This document shows, piece by piece, positions 57,447 through 64,000 of a stretch of 64,000 nt of DNA. The position numbers and the translations under genes were made by a program. Source of the DNA: Candidatus Bathyarchaeota archaeon (GTDB lineage Archaea; Thermoproteota; Bathyarchaeia; Bathyarchaeales; SOJC01); assembly GCA_020341775.1 (NCBI GenBank), contig CP070835.1, positions 1,558,116-1,622,115 of the forward strand, in the 5' to 3' direction. Position 1 is the first letter of the stretch. Every line of letters starts with the position of its first letter. Under the pieces are notes generated by a model, which saw nothing but the letters and a program-made list of their open reading frames with translations, had not been told where the DNA came from and made no database searches.

Positions 57447-58484
57447 CTACGTGTGGGCAGCAAACCATTTTTCAAGCTTCATCTGTTTTTTGCGGCTGTA
57501 AGTTTCTTTCATTCTATGGACTGCAGTTTCTACTCTCTCTCGAGCGAAATCTCTCTTGTCACAGAGAAAGTGGAAAAGCTCTTCTTCACGCACAAGATCA
57601 TAATTTAGTGCGTATTGGGGAACTATTTCTGGATGAAGGTAGATTTCTCTGACTTGCTGATATTGCGGTGTGAGCTTTGACAGAAATTCGCTTGGTAGGC
57701 TTTCGATTTCTCCATATTTCTTGACAACTCTGAGCGCAGTTTTGGGTCCAACACCCTTGATGCCTTCATTGAAATCAGTGCCAACCAGGATGGCCAAATC
57801 CACTAACTGTCGACGCGTTATGCCATGATGGTGCAGAAGTTGGCGTAGCGTGATAAGTTCAGGCTTCAGAGGTCTTGCTTTTCTCTTGCTTGGAAGATAC
57901 TCTTGCCCATAAATAGTTAGAAATCTCAGTAGCCTTGATGCCCCAAAGAGTAGGCTGTCGTAGTCTTTGCTGCTAGCTGCCCAAACATCTCCACGCATGC
58001 TCATGTAAGCGGTTTGAGCCTCTGCTTCGGTAAGCGCCTGTACATATGGAATTCCCAAGAGCGTGAGAAGCTCCTTGGCATCCTCAATCATGTGCTGTGT
58101 TAGCCGGCTTGTCATGACTGCTTTTGAGAAGGCCTTAACGTAGTCTCGATTTTTGAGGGCTTCTTTCCACTCCAAGCTAGCCTTTTCACGTTGTGCACGC
58201 CGTTTTCGAATTTCCGCTTCTTTCATGCGAGGGGGTTGCCCGTCAAAAACAAAGACTAGGTCAATGCTAAAATCGTATATTAAGCGCGTAGAACGGAACA
58301 GCAAACCTACAAGATGAGAGGTGATATTTCCCCTCGAATCCTTGAGAGGCGTTCCATCCCGTGTTCGAACCAAAGACAGAAATTGATAGAGATAATTGTT
58401 GGCATCTACAGCTAAACTTTTACCTCTCAAATCGTTCAAGGTTAAGACTCTCTTTTTTATTAATGGAGTGAGATGGACACCCAA
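57447..58484 (-). CDS. fen: Flap endonuclease 1
   Basis: 345-residue structure-specific 5' nuclease of replication and repair. It starts MGVHLTPLI, so the TTG at 58484 is the real start (the family begins Met-Gly-Val). Active-site acids appear in AVDANNYLY, FVFDGQPPRMK, TEAEAQTAYM and SKDYDSLLFG; the helix-hairpin-helix is GTDFNEGIKGVGPKTAL. The C-terminal QMKLEKWF is a PIP box for PCNA binding. Confidence 0.95.
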   Translation of the reverse strand: MGVHLTPLIKKRVLTLNDLRGKSLAVDANNYLYQFLSLVRTRDGTPLKDSRGNITSHLVGLLFRSTRLIYDFSIDLVFVFDGQPPRMKEAEIRKRRAQREKASLEWKEALKNRDYVKAFSKAVMTSRLTQHMIEDAKELLTLLGIPYVQALTEAEAQTAYMSMRGDVWAASSKDYDSLLFGASRLLRFLTIYGQEYLPSKRKARPLKPELITLRQLLHHHGITRRQLVDLAILVGTDFNEGIKGVGPKTALRVVKKYGEIESLPSEFLSKLTPQYQQVREIYLHPEIVPQYALNYDLVREEELFHFLCDKRDFARERVETAVHRMKETYSRKKQMKLEKWFAAHT

Positions 58485-58565
58485 GATTTTTCACGGCTTT
58501 TAATCGTGTATATGTTCGAGGAGATGTTAAGGTTTTTACGATGGTTAAGTGTATAGGCACTCTAG

Positions 58566-58641
58566 AGCCCGGTAGTGTAGTGGACAAGCATAGAGGGCTT
58601 TGGACCCTCTGACGAGAGTTCGAATCTCTCCCGGGCTACCA
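58566..58641 (+). tRNA. tRNA-Gln (anticodon TTG), CCA encoded
   Basis: Cloverleaf read directly: acceptor AGCCCGG (58566-58572) pairs with CCGGGCT (58631-58637); the anticodon stem GAGGG/CCCTC encloses loop CTTTGGA with anticodon TTG (Gln); the T arm GAGAG-TTCGAAT-CTCTC is perfect. Discriminator A at 58638 is followed by an encoded CCA. No intron. Confidence 0.95.
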
Positions 58642-58773
58642 CTGAACCCGAGAAAGCATGCTGCTCAAGCTCGCGTGTACATGATGAGTGGCAAAGAAGC
58701 TCAGGAAAGCCGTGTTCCTGGCAGAAATGCAGTGTAGGAACAGCAACGCCAGAGCTACGTATACATGTTGCCT

Positions 58774-59184
58774 TCACTTAAAGAATATCTCTTGGTTTGG
58801 GTAATCGATGGTAACTCGATAGTCTTTAGCGAAGTTGTAGCCTATAATTCCCGCGAATTCATCCATGCAACCACTCTTGGTCAAATTTGACAAGTCTAGC
58901 ACTCCAACTTGAATGTCTAAGGCCTCAACTTCGCCAACCTTGATCGATTTAACAGTGACTATGGAGGAAGGGAGAACACCGCCAGCGCCGTAAGCCTCTC
59001 GCGTGATTAAGGCGTTTTCACAAAGACCAAGTTCTATCGCTGTCCGTTTCTCAATAACTGTCATTGACGCTCCAGTGTCAAAAATGAAGTTGAAGGGTCC
59101 CTCCTGATTTATTGTCCCCTTGACTGTGATTACTGGTCTTTCAGGATTTGTTATGTAGAACTTCGTTGTCGATTCTCTCCTCAA
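58774..59184 (-). CDS. Retropepsin-like aspartic protease domain protein
   Basis: 136 residues, a single retroviral-type aspartic protease domain: FIFDTGASMTVIEKRTAIELGL holds the catalytic Asp-Thr-Gly, and CMDEFAGIIGYNFAKDYRVTIDYPNQ matches the second conserved ILG(x)D/N region. It would act as a homodimer. TTG start, overlapping the stop of the methyltransferase gene by four bases, so the two are probably translated together; the functional link is unknown. Confidence 0.83.
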   Translation of the reverse strand: MRRESTTKFYITNPERPVITVKGTINQEGPFNFIFDTGASMTVIEKRTAIELGLCENALITREAYGAGGVLPSSIVTVKSIKVGEVEALDIQVGVLDLSNLTKSGCMDEFAGIIGYNFAKDYRVTIDYPNQEIFFK

Positions 59185-60044
59185 GGTTTTATTGCTGAAA
59201 TACTAATGCTCAGAGTTGATGCAAGAACCTTCTCTACCATCTCCCTTGATTTTTTGTCGAGTTCGGATAAGCTCTTCAACTCTGGAGAATTAGTGTTGCG
59301 GTCGACAACAATTACTTTGGCATCAGGATCACCTAAAAGCTCCTCGGAACAGTATTCTCTTTCATCAAGGATCCTTACATCCACGAAGCCAACTGCTTCT
59401 ACAGTCTTCAAATATTTGTCTTTCAGGATCGCGGTCTTAATGCAGCTGGATGGATGGGCCTTCTCTCTTATTACAGACGGAAGTTCTTTCCTCAGGACCA
59501 AGTCCGAAACCATTATCCTTCCTCCAGGCTTCAAGACGCGGAAGGCTTCTTCGTAGACTTGCTTCTTGTTTATTGTGAGATTGATCACGCAGTTTGAAAT
59601 AATCACATCCGCAGTGTTGTCAGCTACGGGGAGATGCTCGATTTCGCCAAGCCTAAACTCGACGTTCGTGTAATCACCCTTTCGCGCATTTTCCCTCGCG
59701 CTGTCGAGCATTTCAGGTGTCATATCGATACCAATGACTTTTCCCCTTTCTCCAACCTTCCTCGCTGCGAGAAAGCAGTCAACACCAGCGCCTGACCCCA
59801 AATCGATGACGGTTTCACCTTCTCTCAAGGACGCAAAGGCAACAGGATTTCCACACCCAAGCCCGAGGTTTGACGCTTTTGGAATAGCATTCAGCTCATC
59901 GCGAGTGTACCCGAATCTCTTGCTCAGCTTATCCCGCGGCGTGGCACTCTCACAGCATGAAGCGGAAGCCGTACCACACAGCCCATCGTTAGCGATTTTG
60001 CGATATCCTTCTCTCACCCTTTTTCGATTCAAGTCTTCGGCCAT
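59181..60044 (-). CDS. arsM: ArsM-like arsenite S-adenosylmethionine methyltransferase
   Basis: 287-residue class I methyltransferase: SAM motif VIDLGSGAGVDCFLAARKVG, MTPEMLDSAREN, and ISNCVINL followed by FRVLKPGGRIMVSD, the pattern of ArsM. Cysteines that bind As(III) in ArsM have counterparts here: SCCES near 40, Cys in ISNCVINL, and Cys in HPSSCIKTAI. ATG at 60044 has GGTGTTG upstream; a GTG at 60053 is an alternative. Likely methylates arsenite for detoxification; no ArsR or arsenite pump gene is adjacent. Confidence 0.83.
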   Translation of the reverse strand: MAEDLNRKRVREGYRKIANDGLCGTASASCCESATPRDKLSKRFGYTRDELNAIPKASNLGLGCGNPVAFASLREGETVIDLGSGAGVDCFLAARKVGERGKVIGIDMTPEMLDSARENARKGDYTNVEFRLGEIEHLPVADNTADVIISNCVINLTINKKQVYEEAFRVLKPGGRIMVSDLVLRKELPSVIREKAHPSSCIKTAILKDKYLKTVEAVGFVDVRILDEREYCSEELLGDPDAKVIVVDRNTNSPELKSLSELDKKSREMVEKVLASTLSISISAIKP

Positions 60045-60074
60045 TCTCAACACCGTTTTACGAACCGCTATTAT

Positions 60075-60437
60075 TTATTCCTTGACAAGCGACCTTTTCG
60101 CCTGCTCCTTCAATTCTCTTATCTTCTCCACCGTAGGCATGACCTTAAGAAACAGATCTTTGCGAGCTTGAATGCCCTCCTTGATGAAGAATGCCGTGGC
60201 TTCCGATCTGCTTCTGAAGGCTTCAACCTCTACAAGCGCATCGATTTGCAGCAGGTCTTCATCATTCAATCTCGTCATGACCACATTACTCCGACCCTCA
60301 AGTTTCTCGCTGATTCTCAGAAGAACCTTCTCGTGAATCTTCTCCGCGCCTTCACCTTCTGGGCAACACGCTACCATTACAGCCTTGTTTTCCTTTTCAG
60401 GAACAGCGTTCTTCCTTTCACTTGCGTCTTTACCCAT
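60075..60437 (-). CDS. Ribbon-helix-helix transcriptional regulator
   Basis: 120 residues from the ATG at 60437; longer in-frame versions overlap the RNase J-like gene. The segment NVVMTRLNDEDLLQIDALVEVEAFRSRSEATAFFIKEGI is a ribbon-helix-helix motif, preceded by a charged N-terminal region and followed by a coiled C-terminal helix. It lies just upstream of the arsM-like gene on the same strand. The promoter has a tandem heptamer array that is a candidate operator. Autoregulation and control of the methyltransferase are inferred. Confidence 0.78.
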   Translation of the reverse strand: MGKDASERKNAVPEKENKAVMVACCPEGEGAEKIHEKVLLRISEKLEGRSNVVMTRLNDEDLLQIDALVEVEAFRSRSEATAFFIKEGIQARKDLFLKVMPTVEKIRELKEQAKRSLVKE

Positions 60438-60450
60438 TTTTCCCACAACT

Positions 60451-60498
60451 TGTAATTCGTAACATGTAACATGCAATGATGTAATGTATATATATAAG
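60451..60498 (-). promoter_or_regulatory. TATA box and tandem heptamer array at the RHH promoter
   Basis: On the plus strand 60451-60486 holds five consecutive near-copies of TGTAAYN (at 60451, 60458, 60465, 60472 and 60480, the fourth one base longer). They abut TATATATATAAG (60487-60498), which on the minus strand is a strong TATA box. The array covers the expected transcription start of the RHH gene. RHH proteins commonly bind tandem short repeats cooperatively. Confidence 0.6.
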
Positions 60499-60621
60499 TT
60501 TTGAGTCGTGGATTTCGTGTTACGAGTGTAGAGGGTCTCCCAAAAATGCCTGTGTAGATATCGATGTTCACTTGGATTCTCATACCTAGCAAGTGTGAAT
60601 TTGCGGGCTGCATCTTTGTCT

Positions 60622-61974
60622 CTAGATTGTGTACCGTTTACCAAATTCAATGGCTTTTGTCTGTCTGCAGCTTGCTTTGAATATTTTCTGGTTTTCCGTG
60701 TGAATTGGGAAACACGTTTGGGGCGCAACGTATTCAACCAAGTCGACCAGTTGCTGCTTATCCATGTGTCCCGATGCGTGTAATTGGTGGAAACGGATTT
60801 TAAAGTGTCTTAGCCAATTGTGCATTATCTCGTCTTCGATGTCCTCCTCGCTGAAAGGCTCACTCATGCTGTGAATGAAGTGGCTGCCTGAACTTGGTCT
60901 GATATCAATTAATTCGCCAAACTGGTAGAAACCAAGGTTCATAACAGTTTTGTTTTGGTTCTGATGCACTTGCTTGGATGTAACTTGCTTTTCTAGGAAT
61001 TTTCGTTCCCACCGGTAGTAATCTGTCTCCACGAATTGTCCCGTTTTTTTCCGTTTGTAATATACCAGAAGGTTCTCGTCTTTCATAGGGTCGGGGAGAT
61101 CAAGTTTTTTGTCTTCGACAAGCCTGTTGAGTAAGTAAGCTGCTTTGGGAGAAATGATCATTTTTCGATCATTCTTCGTAGCAGCCTGATAGAGGCTTCT
61201 GAACCGATCCATATCTCTGCTATAGTGCGTCACAAAGACTATTTTATCAGTCGAAGATACGATTTTATCGCTCATCTTCATGACTTGGCGCTCTGAGTAG
61301 TTCTTTCGCCTCTCCTTCTCGACCATTCGAGTGCCTTCGCAGATCATAGCGATGGGCTCAGAGTCCCGAGCTTTCTTCGCGAATTCCTTTGTCATATCGC
61401 TTTTAGGACCATGAGCTCTGAGATCTCCAGTGTACACTATTGTGCCTTCCTTTGTGTGAATCAGGAAGCCATAGGCCGAGGGGATTGAGTGATCAACGTG
61501 AATGGGTTCGACTTCAACGGTTCCAATTCTAATTTTCGCTCCTGTCCTAAATGTCCGATAATCATGCGCTCTATAATTGCAGAAGCTGCTGGTCTCTTCC
61601 ATGGCGCTGAGGAAAAACCTGGTTCCTTCACCCAAGTAGATTGGAATCTTGGGGTCTAGGAACTTAATATGCTCTACGTGATCAAAATGAGCATGAGATA
61701 GGAAGACTGCATCGACAAGCGGATCGGTGTATTTAAGATTCGTGAATGCAAGCTGGTCGCTGGAGTACAGCCCCTTCATTCTCGGCAGTAGCTTGAATTC
61801 AAAAAAATCTCGTAATCCACTGATGTCACGGGGAGCCAGCCAATTTGCGAAATATCTAGATCCCCAAGAGAAGGATTTGCCAAAGTCGAAGAATACTGAA
61901 CTTTCCTTATCTTTAACAAGAATCTTATTACCTCCGATCTCATTGACGCCGCCAAAGAAAGTTAATTCAACCAT
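60622..61974 (-). CDS. RNase J-like metallo-beta-lactamase-fold protein
   Basis: 450 residues starting MVELTFFGGVNEIGGNKIL, the typical N-terminus of RNase J/beta-CASP relatives. Metal-binding SHAHFDHVE is near 90-98; PIHVDHSIP, YTGDLRAHG and a C-terminal HASGHMDKQQLVDLVEYV with PIHTE follow. The ATG at 61974 is preceded by GTGATC. It could be a ribonuclease; the beta-CASP region is less regular than in true RNase J, so I keep the family call only. Confidence 0.83.
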   Translation of the reverse strand: MVELTFFGGVNEIGGNKILVKDKESSVFFDFGKSFSWGSRYFANWLAPRDISGLRDFFEFKLLPRMKGLYSSDQLAFTNLKYTDPLVDAVFLSHAHFDHVEHIKFLDPKIPIYLGEGTRFFLSAMEETSSFCNYRAHDYRTFRTGAKIRIGTVEVEPIHVDHSIPSAYGFLIHTKEGTIVYTGDLRAHGPKSDMTKEFAKKARDSEPIAMICEGTRMVEKERRKNYSERQVMKMSDKIVSSTDKIVFVTHYSRDMDRFRSLYQAATKNDRKMIISPKAAYLLNRLVEDKKLDLPDPMKDENLLVYYKRKKTGQFVETDYYRWERKFLEKQVTSKQVHQNQNKTVMNLGFYQFGELIDIRPSSGSHFIHSMSEPFSEEDIEDEIMHNWLRHFKIRFHQLHASGHMDKQQLVDLVEYVAPQTCFPIHTENQKIFKASCRQTKAIEFGKRYTI

Positions 61975-62248
61975 ATGATCACAAACCACACGCAGGAGTC
62001 GCCAGATTAATGGGGTGATTCAACCCGTATATGTTTTATTAAGGCGCGCGCAAGCCACTTGCATCAATAAAAATCGTCATTGCAATTGCGAAGGCAGGGG
62101 AAAATTTGGGCCTTTGCAGTTTTAACATGTTCAACCACTCTTCTAAGCCGTCTTTTTAGGATTTCTTATGCGAAGGCGATCGATGGTAAAGATTGAGACG
62201 ACGAACGCTGTTCTTGCTTGTAAACCGGATAAGTGATGGCCTACAGAT

Positions 62249-62881
62249 CTATGCTTTGAAGTGGTTCTCCAAGAGTCGTCGTGTTCCTCTTCGAGTTATT
62301 TCTGACAGCGTCGACATTCCCATCCTCAACCTATTTGCGAGCTGCTTCATTGTGATTTTTCTCGGAAAGTCGAAGAAGCCCATTTTCAACGCCAACCAAA
62401 GCACTCGCTCTTGTCTTTCTGTTAAAGCTTTCCCTGTAGGCACAAATTTTCCTGCTTCGAGTACTTTGGGCTCTAACCCGCTAGACTCTAATGTCGCCAG
62501 AATCTTCTTGTATGCGTCAAAGCTGGGTGTTACAAAATTGTAGATGATCGTGTAATCTTCTAGATTCTTTCCAGATATCAAAAATGAGCCGTGAGCCAAT
62601 ACTGTTTTGCAAAGGTTACAGCCCTTAACATCAAACCAAACCGAGGATTCGCCTCCAGGTTTTCGGCTCTCAAGAATTTTGATGGTTTCGCCTTCAGGCA
62701 ATTTTTGGATTTGTTTGGAAGGAGCTTTAACCAAATGTCGAGTGAGACCACCGGATACGTTTCGAACATCAATGAGTGTGCATTGTTGGACCCCAACTTT
62801 CCTCAACAGCTGCAGTCCTTTGCATCGCGGATTCACTACCTCGATGGTCACGTGATAAGGTTCATCTTCGGTTTTTTCCAT
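62249..62881 (-). CDS. HTH_10 (Bat-like) transcriptional regulator
   Basis: About 210 residues. The C-terminus (ALTERQERVLWLALKMGFFDFPRKITMKQLANRLRMGMSTLSEITRRGTRRLLENHF) is the bacterio-opsin-activator type helix-turn-helix. The N-terminal part (VTIEVVNPRCKGLQLLRKVGVQQC ... GLTRHLVKAP) has cysteines and resembles the ligand-sensing halves of archaeal members. The start is uncertain: ATG at 62881, 62935 or 62974. Possible metal or redox sensing through the cysteines (CNLC is also present) is inference. Confidence 0.82.
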   Translation of the reverse strand: MEKTEDEPYHVTIEVVNPRCKGLQLLRKVGVQQCTLIDVRNVSGGLTRHLVKAPSKQIQKLPEGETIKILESRKPGGESSVWFDVKGCNLCKTVLAHGSFLISGKNLEDYTIIYNFVTPSFDAYKKILATLESSGLEPKVLEAGKFVPTGKALTERQERVLWLALKMGFFDFPRKITMKQLANRLRMGMSTLSEITRRGTRRLLENHFKA

Positions 62882-63056
62882 ATATAATGCCACCGAACAT
62901 TTTCGGGGATGCTTGTAACTCAGGCGGCAAGACATAAAAAAGTATCGTAGTAGTTGAGCGTTCAATGACTGCACGTTTAAACGACGAAAGCGAGGGCTGC
63001 GCCCCTGAACAGCGAAGGGGTGAGAAGAATCTAGTATGCAGCATTCAGATTTCCCG

Positions 63057-63950
63057 CTAATTATAAATTCTTGTGTACCCAGTTGGCGTCTTTCTTATTT
63101 TTTGGTGTATCTCTAGTTCATTCAAATGTTTCTCAATCATTTTCTCTTCCCAGTAGCGGAGCAGTTTCGGAGCGTAAGGAAAAGCTCCATATATCGGAGC
63201 CATGTCTACAAGCTGACCCAGAGTTTTCTCGGCTTTGAGTAAAGATAAGATGTGGGCGTTTCTTTCATCGATTATGCTTTGGTATTTGGTGAACTCGGCG
63301 TCTATACGCTCATTGATGATTCCTCGGTGAGATGAAACAACAGTTTCGAGGGGTAGGGCTTTGAGTTTCATTACTGATTCCTTGAATTCTGAGATGCTGG
63401 ATTCTCTGTGACCATACCATGGAAACTCCGTCAGATCGTAGTCGAACGAGAATAGGATTTTCTCCTTCTCGATGTAAAAGCAGTAGTGATCTTTTGTGTG
63501 CCCAGGCGTGTGAATTGGTAGGATAGTTGTTTCGCCAAAATTGAAAGTGGTTCTACTGGTGTAGCTGTTCGTTGGCGTGCAGTTTTTGAAGTTCATTGAG
63601 CCCCTCACGAATTTTTGCCATGTTGGCGCCAATTCTTTGCTCACAAATCTCTGAGAAAGCGTGACCACGTTTCCACTTGTGCTGAGTCCTTCTTCAGGGA
63701 CGTAGATGGGCTTTTCGTTGAACATCCAATTGCAAGCAGTGTGATCAGGGTGTGTGTGGGAGTTGATGATGAAGTCCACGTCATAGTGTTTCTTAATGTC
63801 TTGGAGAACCTCTGGACCGCAGCCGGTGTCGATTAGCCCGCTGCTTTCGTCAAGGATTAGGATAGAGTGGGAGTTTGGGAACTTTCCTCTTCTTTCGCCA
63901 TGGATTAGCATTATGTTGTTTGTTATGGCTTCAAGTTTTGCAGGTCTCAT
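63057..63950 (-). CDS. Metallo-beta-lactamase-fold hydrolase
   Basis: 297 residues from the ATG at 63950, with GGTGA upstream; a GTG at 63959 is also possible. NSHTHPDHTACN gives the His-x-His-x-Asp-His motif, followed by HTPGHTKDHYCFY, FDYDLTEFPWYGH and VVSSHRG. The closing ~75 residues are helical. General thioester/lactone hydrolase family; no specific substrate is suggested by the neighbours. Confidence 0.83.
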   Translation of the reverse strand: MRPAKLEAITNNIMLIHGERRGKFPNSHSILILDESSGLIDTGCGPEVLQDIKKHYDVDFIINSHTHPDHTACNWMFNEKPIYVPEEGLSTSGNVVTLSQRFVSKELAPTWQKFVRGSMNFKNCTPTNSYTSRTTFNFGETTILPIHTPGHTKDHYCFYIEKEKILFSFDYDLTEFPWYGHRESSISEFKESVMKLKALPLETVVSSHRGIINERIDAEFTKYQSIIDERNAHILSLLKAEKTLGQLVDMAPIYGAFPYAPKLLRYWEEKMIEKHLNELEIHQKIRKTPTGYTRIYN

Positions 63951-64000
63951 CCTCGTCACCTTCGCGAAGCAGATTTTGCTTACATTTCGCTCATCTAAGC

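Noticed and set aside
62193-62543. 116-codon plus-strand frame opposite the HTH_10 gene
   Set aside because: Shadow of the HTH_10 regulator on the other strand, without domain features.
1-64000. CRISPR arrays, insertion sequences, integrases, rRNA genes
   Set aside because: None seen: no regularly spaced repeats, no transposase or recombinase motifs, no rRNA-like sequence. The only RNA gene found is tRNA-Gln.

Overview
The window looks like a chromosomal segment of an anaerobic, mesophilic-type archaeon. Archaeal markers are FEN-1 with a PIP box, a deoxyhypusine-synthase-family protein, a TRAM-domain protein, an RPA-like OB protein, an HTH_10 regulator, ribbon-helix-helix and AbrB-PhoU proteins, BRE/TATA-type promoters, GGTGA/GGAGG Shine-Dalgarno sites and frequent TTG starts. 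Ferredoxins, an AOR-family tungstoenzyme, F420-type luciferase-fold oxidoreductases and oxygen-sensitive [4Fe-4S] dehydratases point to strict anaerobiosis. Bathyarchaeia (TACK) is my best guess for the lineage; this rests on gene content only, with no rRNA in the window.

Layout. (1) 1-4.7 kb: a branched-chain-amino-acid/aromatic-acid type ABC importer; the binding protein is cut by the left edge and carries a dockerin-like tail. (2) 4.8-24.2 kb: acyl-CoA catabolism: acyl-CoA ligase, 4-hydroxybutyryl-CoA dehydratase, two thiolase/DUF35 pairs, two acyl-CoA dehydrogenases, 3-hydroxyacyl-CoA dehydrogenase, amidohydrolase plus MBL hydrolase, a 2-hydroxyacyl-CoA dehydratase pair with its activator ATPase, a crotonase and two tandem luciferase-like oxidoreductases. 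(3) 24.2-28.6 kb: a GlcF/HdrD-type Fe-S protein and an aldehyde:ferredoxin oxidoreductase operon (MoaD-like protein, a 47-residue zinc ribbon, AOR, 4x[4Fe-4S] ferredoxin). (4) 28.7-40.1 kb: a PhoU-AbrB regulator followed by the most notable part, a class I ATP-dependent benzoyl-CoA reductase (four subunits, BcrC-B-D-A order), its ferredoxin, a large NuoG/GltD-like electron-transfer fusion, and the three next enzymes: dienoyl-CoA hydratase, 6-hydroxycyclohexenecarbonyl-CoA dehydrogenase and the BamA/Oah ring hydrolase. (5) 40.2-48.8 kb: a third thiolase/DUF35 pair, crotonase, 3-hydroxybutyryl-CoA dehydrogenase, a PanE-type 2-oxoacid reductase, a third dehydratase-family pair and a second acyl-CoA ligase. 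(6) 49-64 kb: mostly housekeeping and unrelated genes (TldD/PmbA, ZIP transporter, MFS transporter, OB and TRAM proteins, DHS-like, FEN-1, tRNA-Gln, ArsM-like methyltransferase, RHH and HTH_10 regulators, RNase J-like and MBL hydrolases).

How it fits together. Aromatic or other carboxylic acids could be imported by Liv and activated by an AMP-forming ligase. Benzoyl-CoA would be reduced by BcrCBDA with ferredoxin electrons, hydrated, oxidised and ring-opened to 3-hydroxypimelyl-CoA, and then shortened by the local beta-oxidation enzymes. The AOR operon and the NuoG/GltD fusion are plausible sources or sinks of low-potential electrons. The other two dehydratase-family pairs suggest extra reductive chemistry, possibly reductive amino-acid fermentation through 2-hydroxyacyl-CoA. 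These links are inferred from gene order and recognised families. I had no database and recognised families from conserved motifs and memory.
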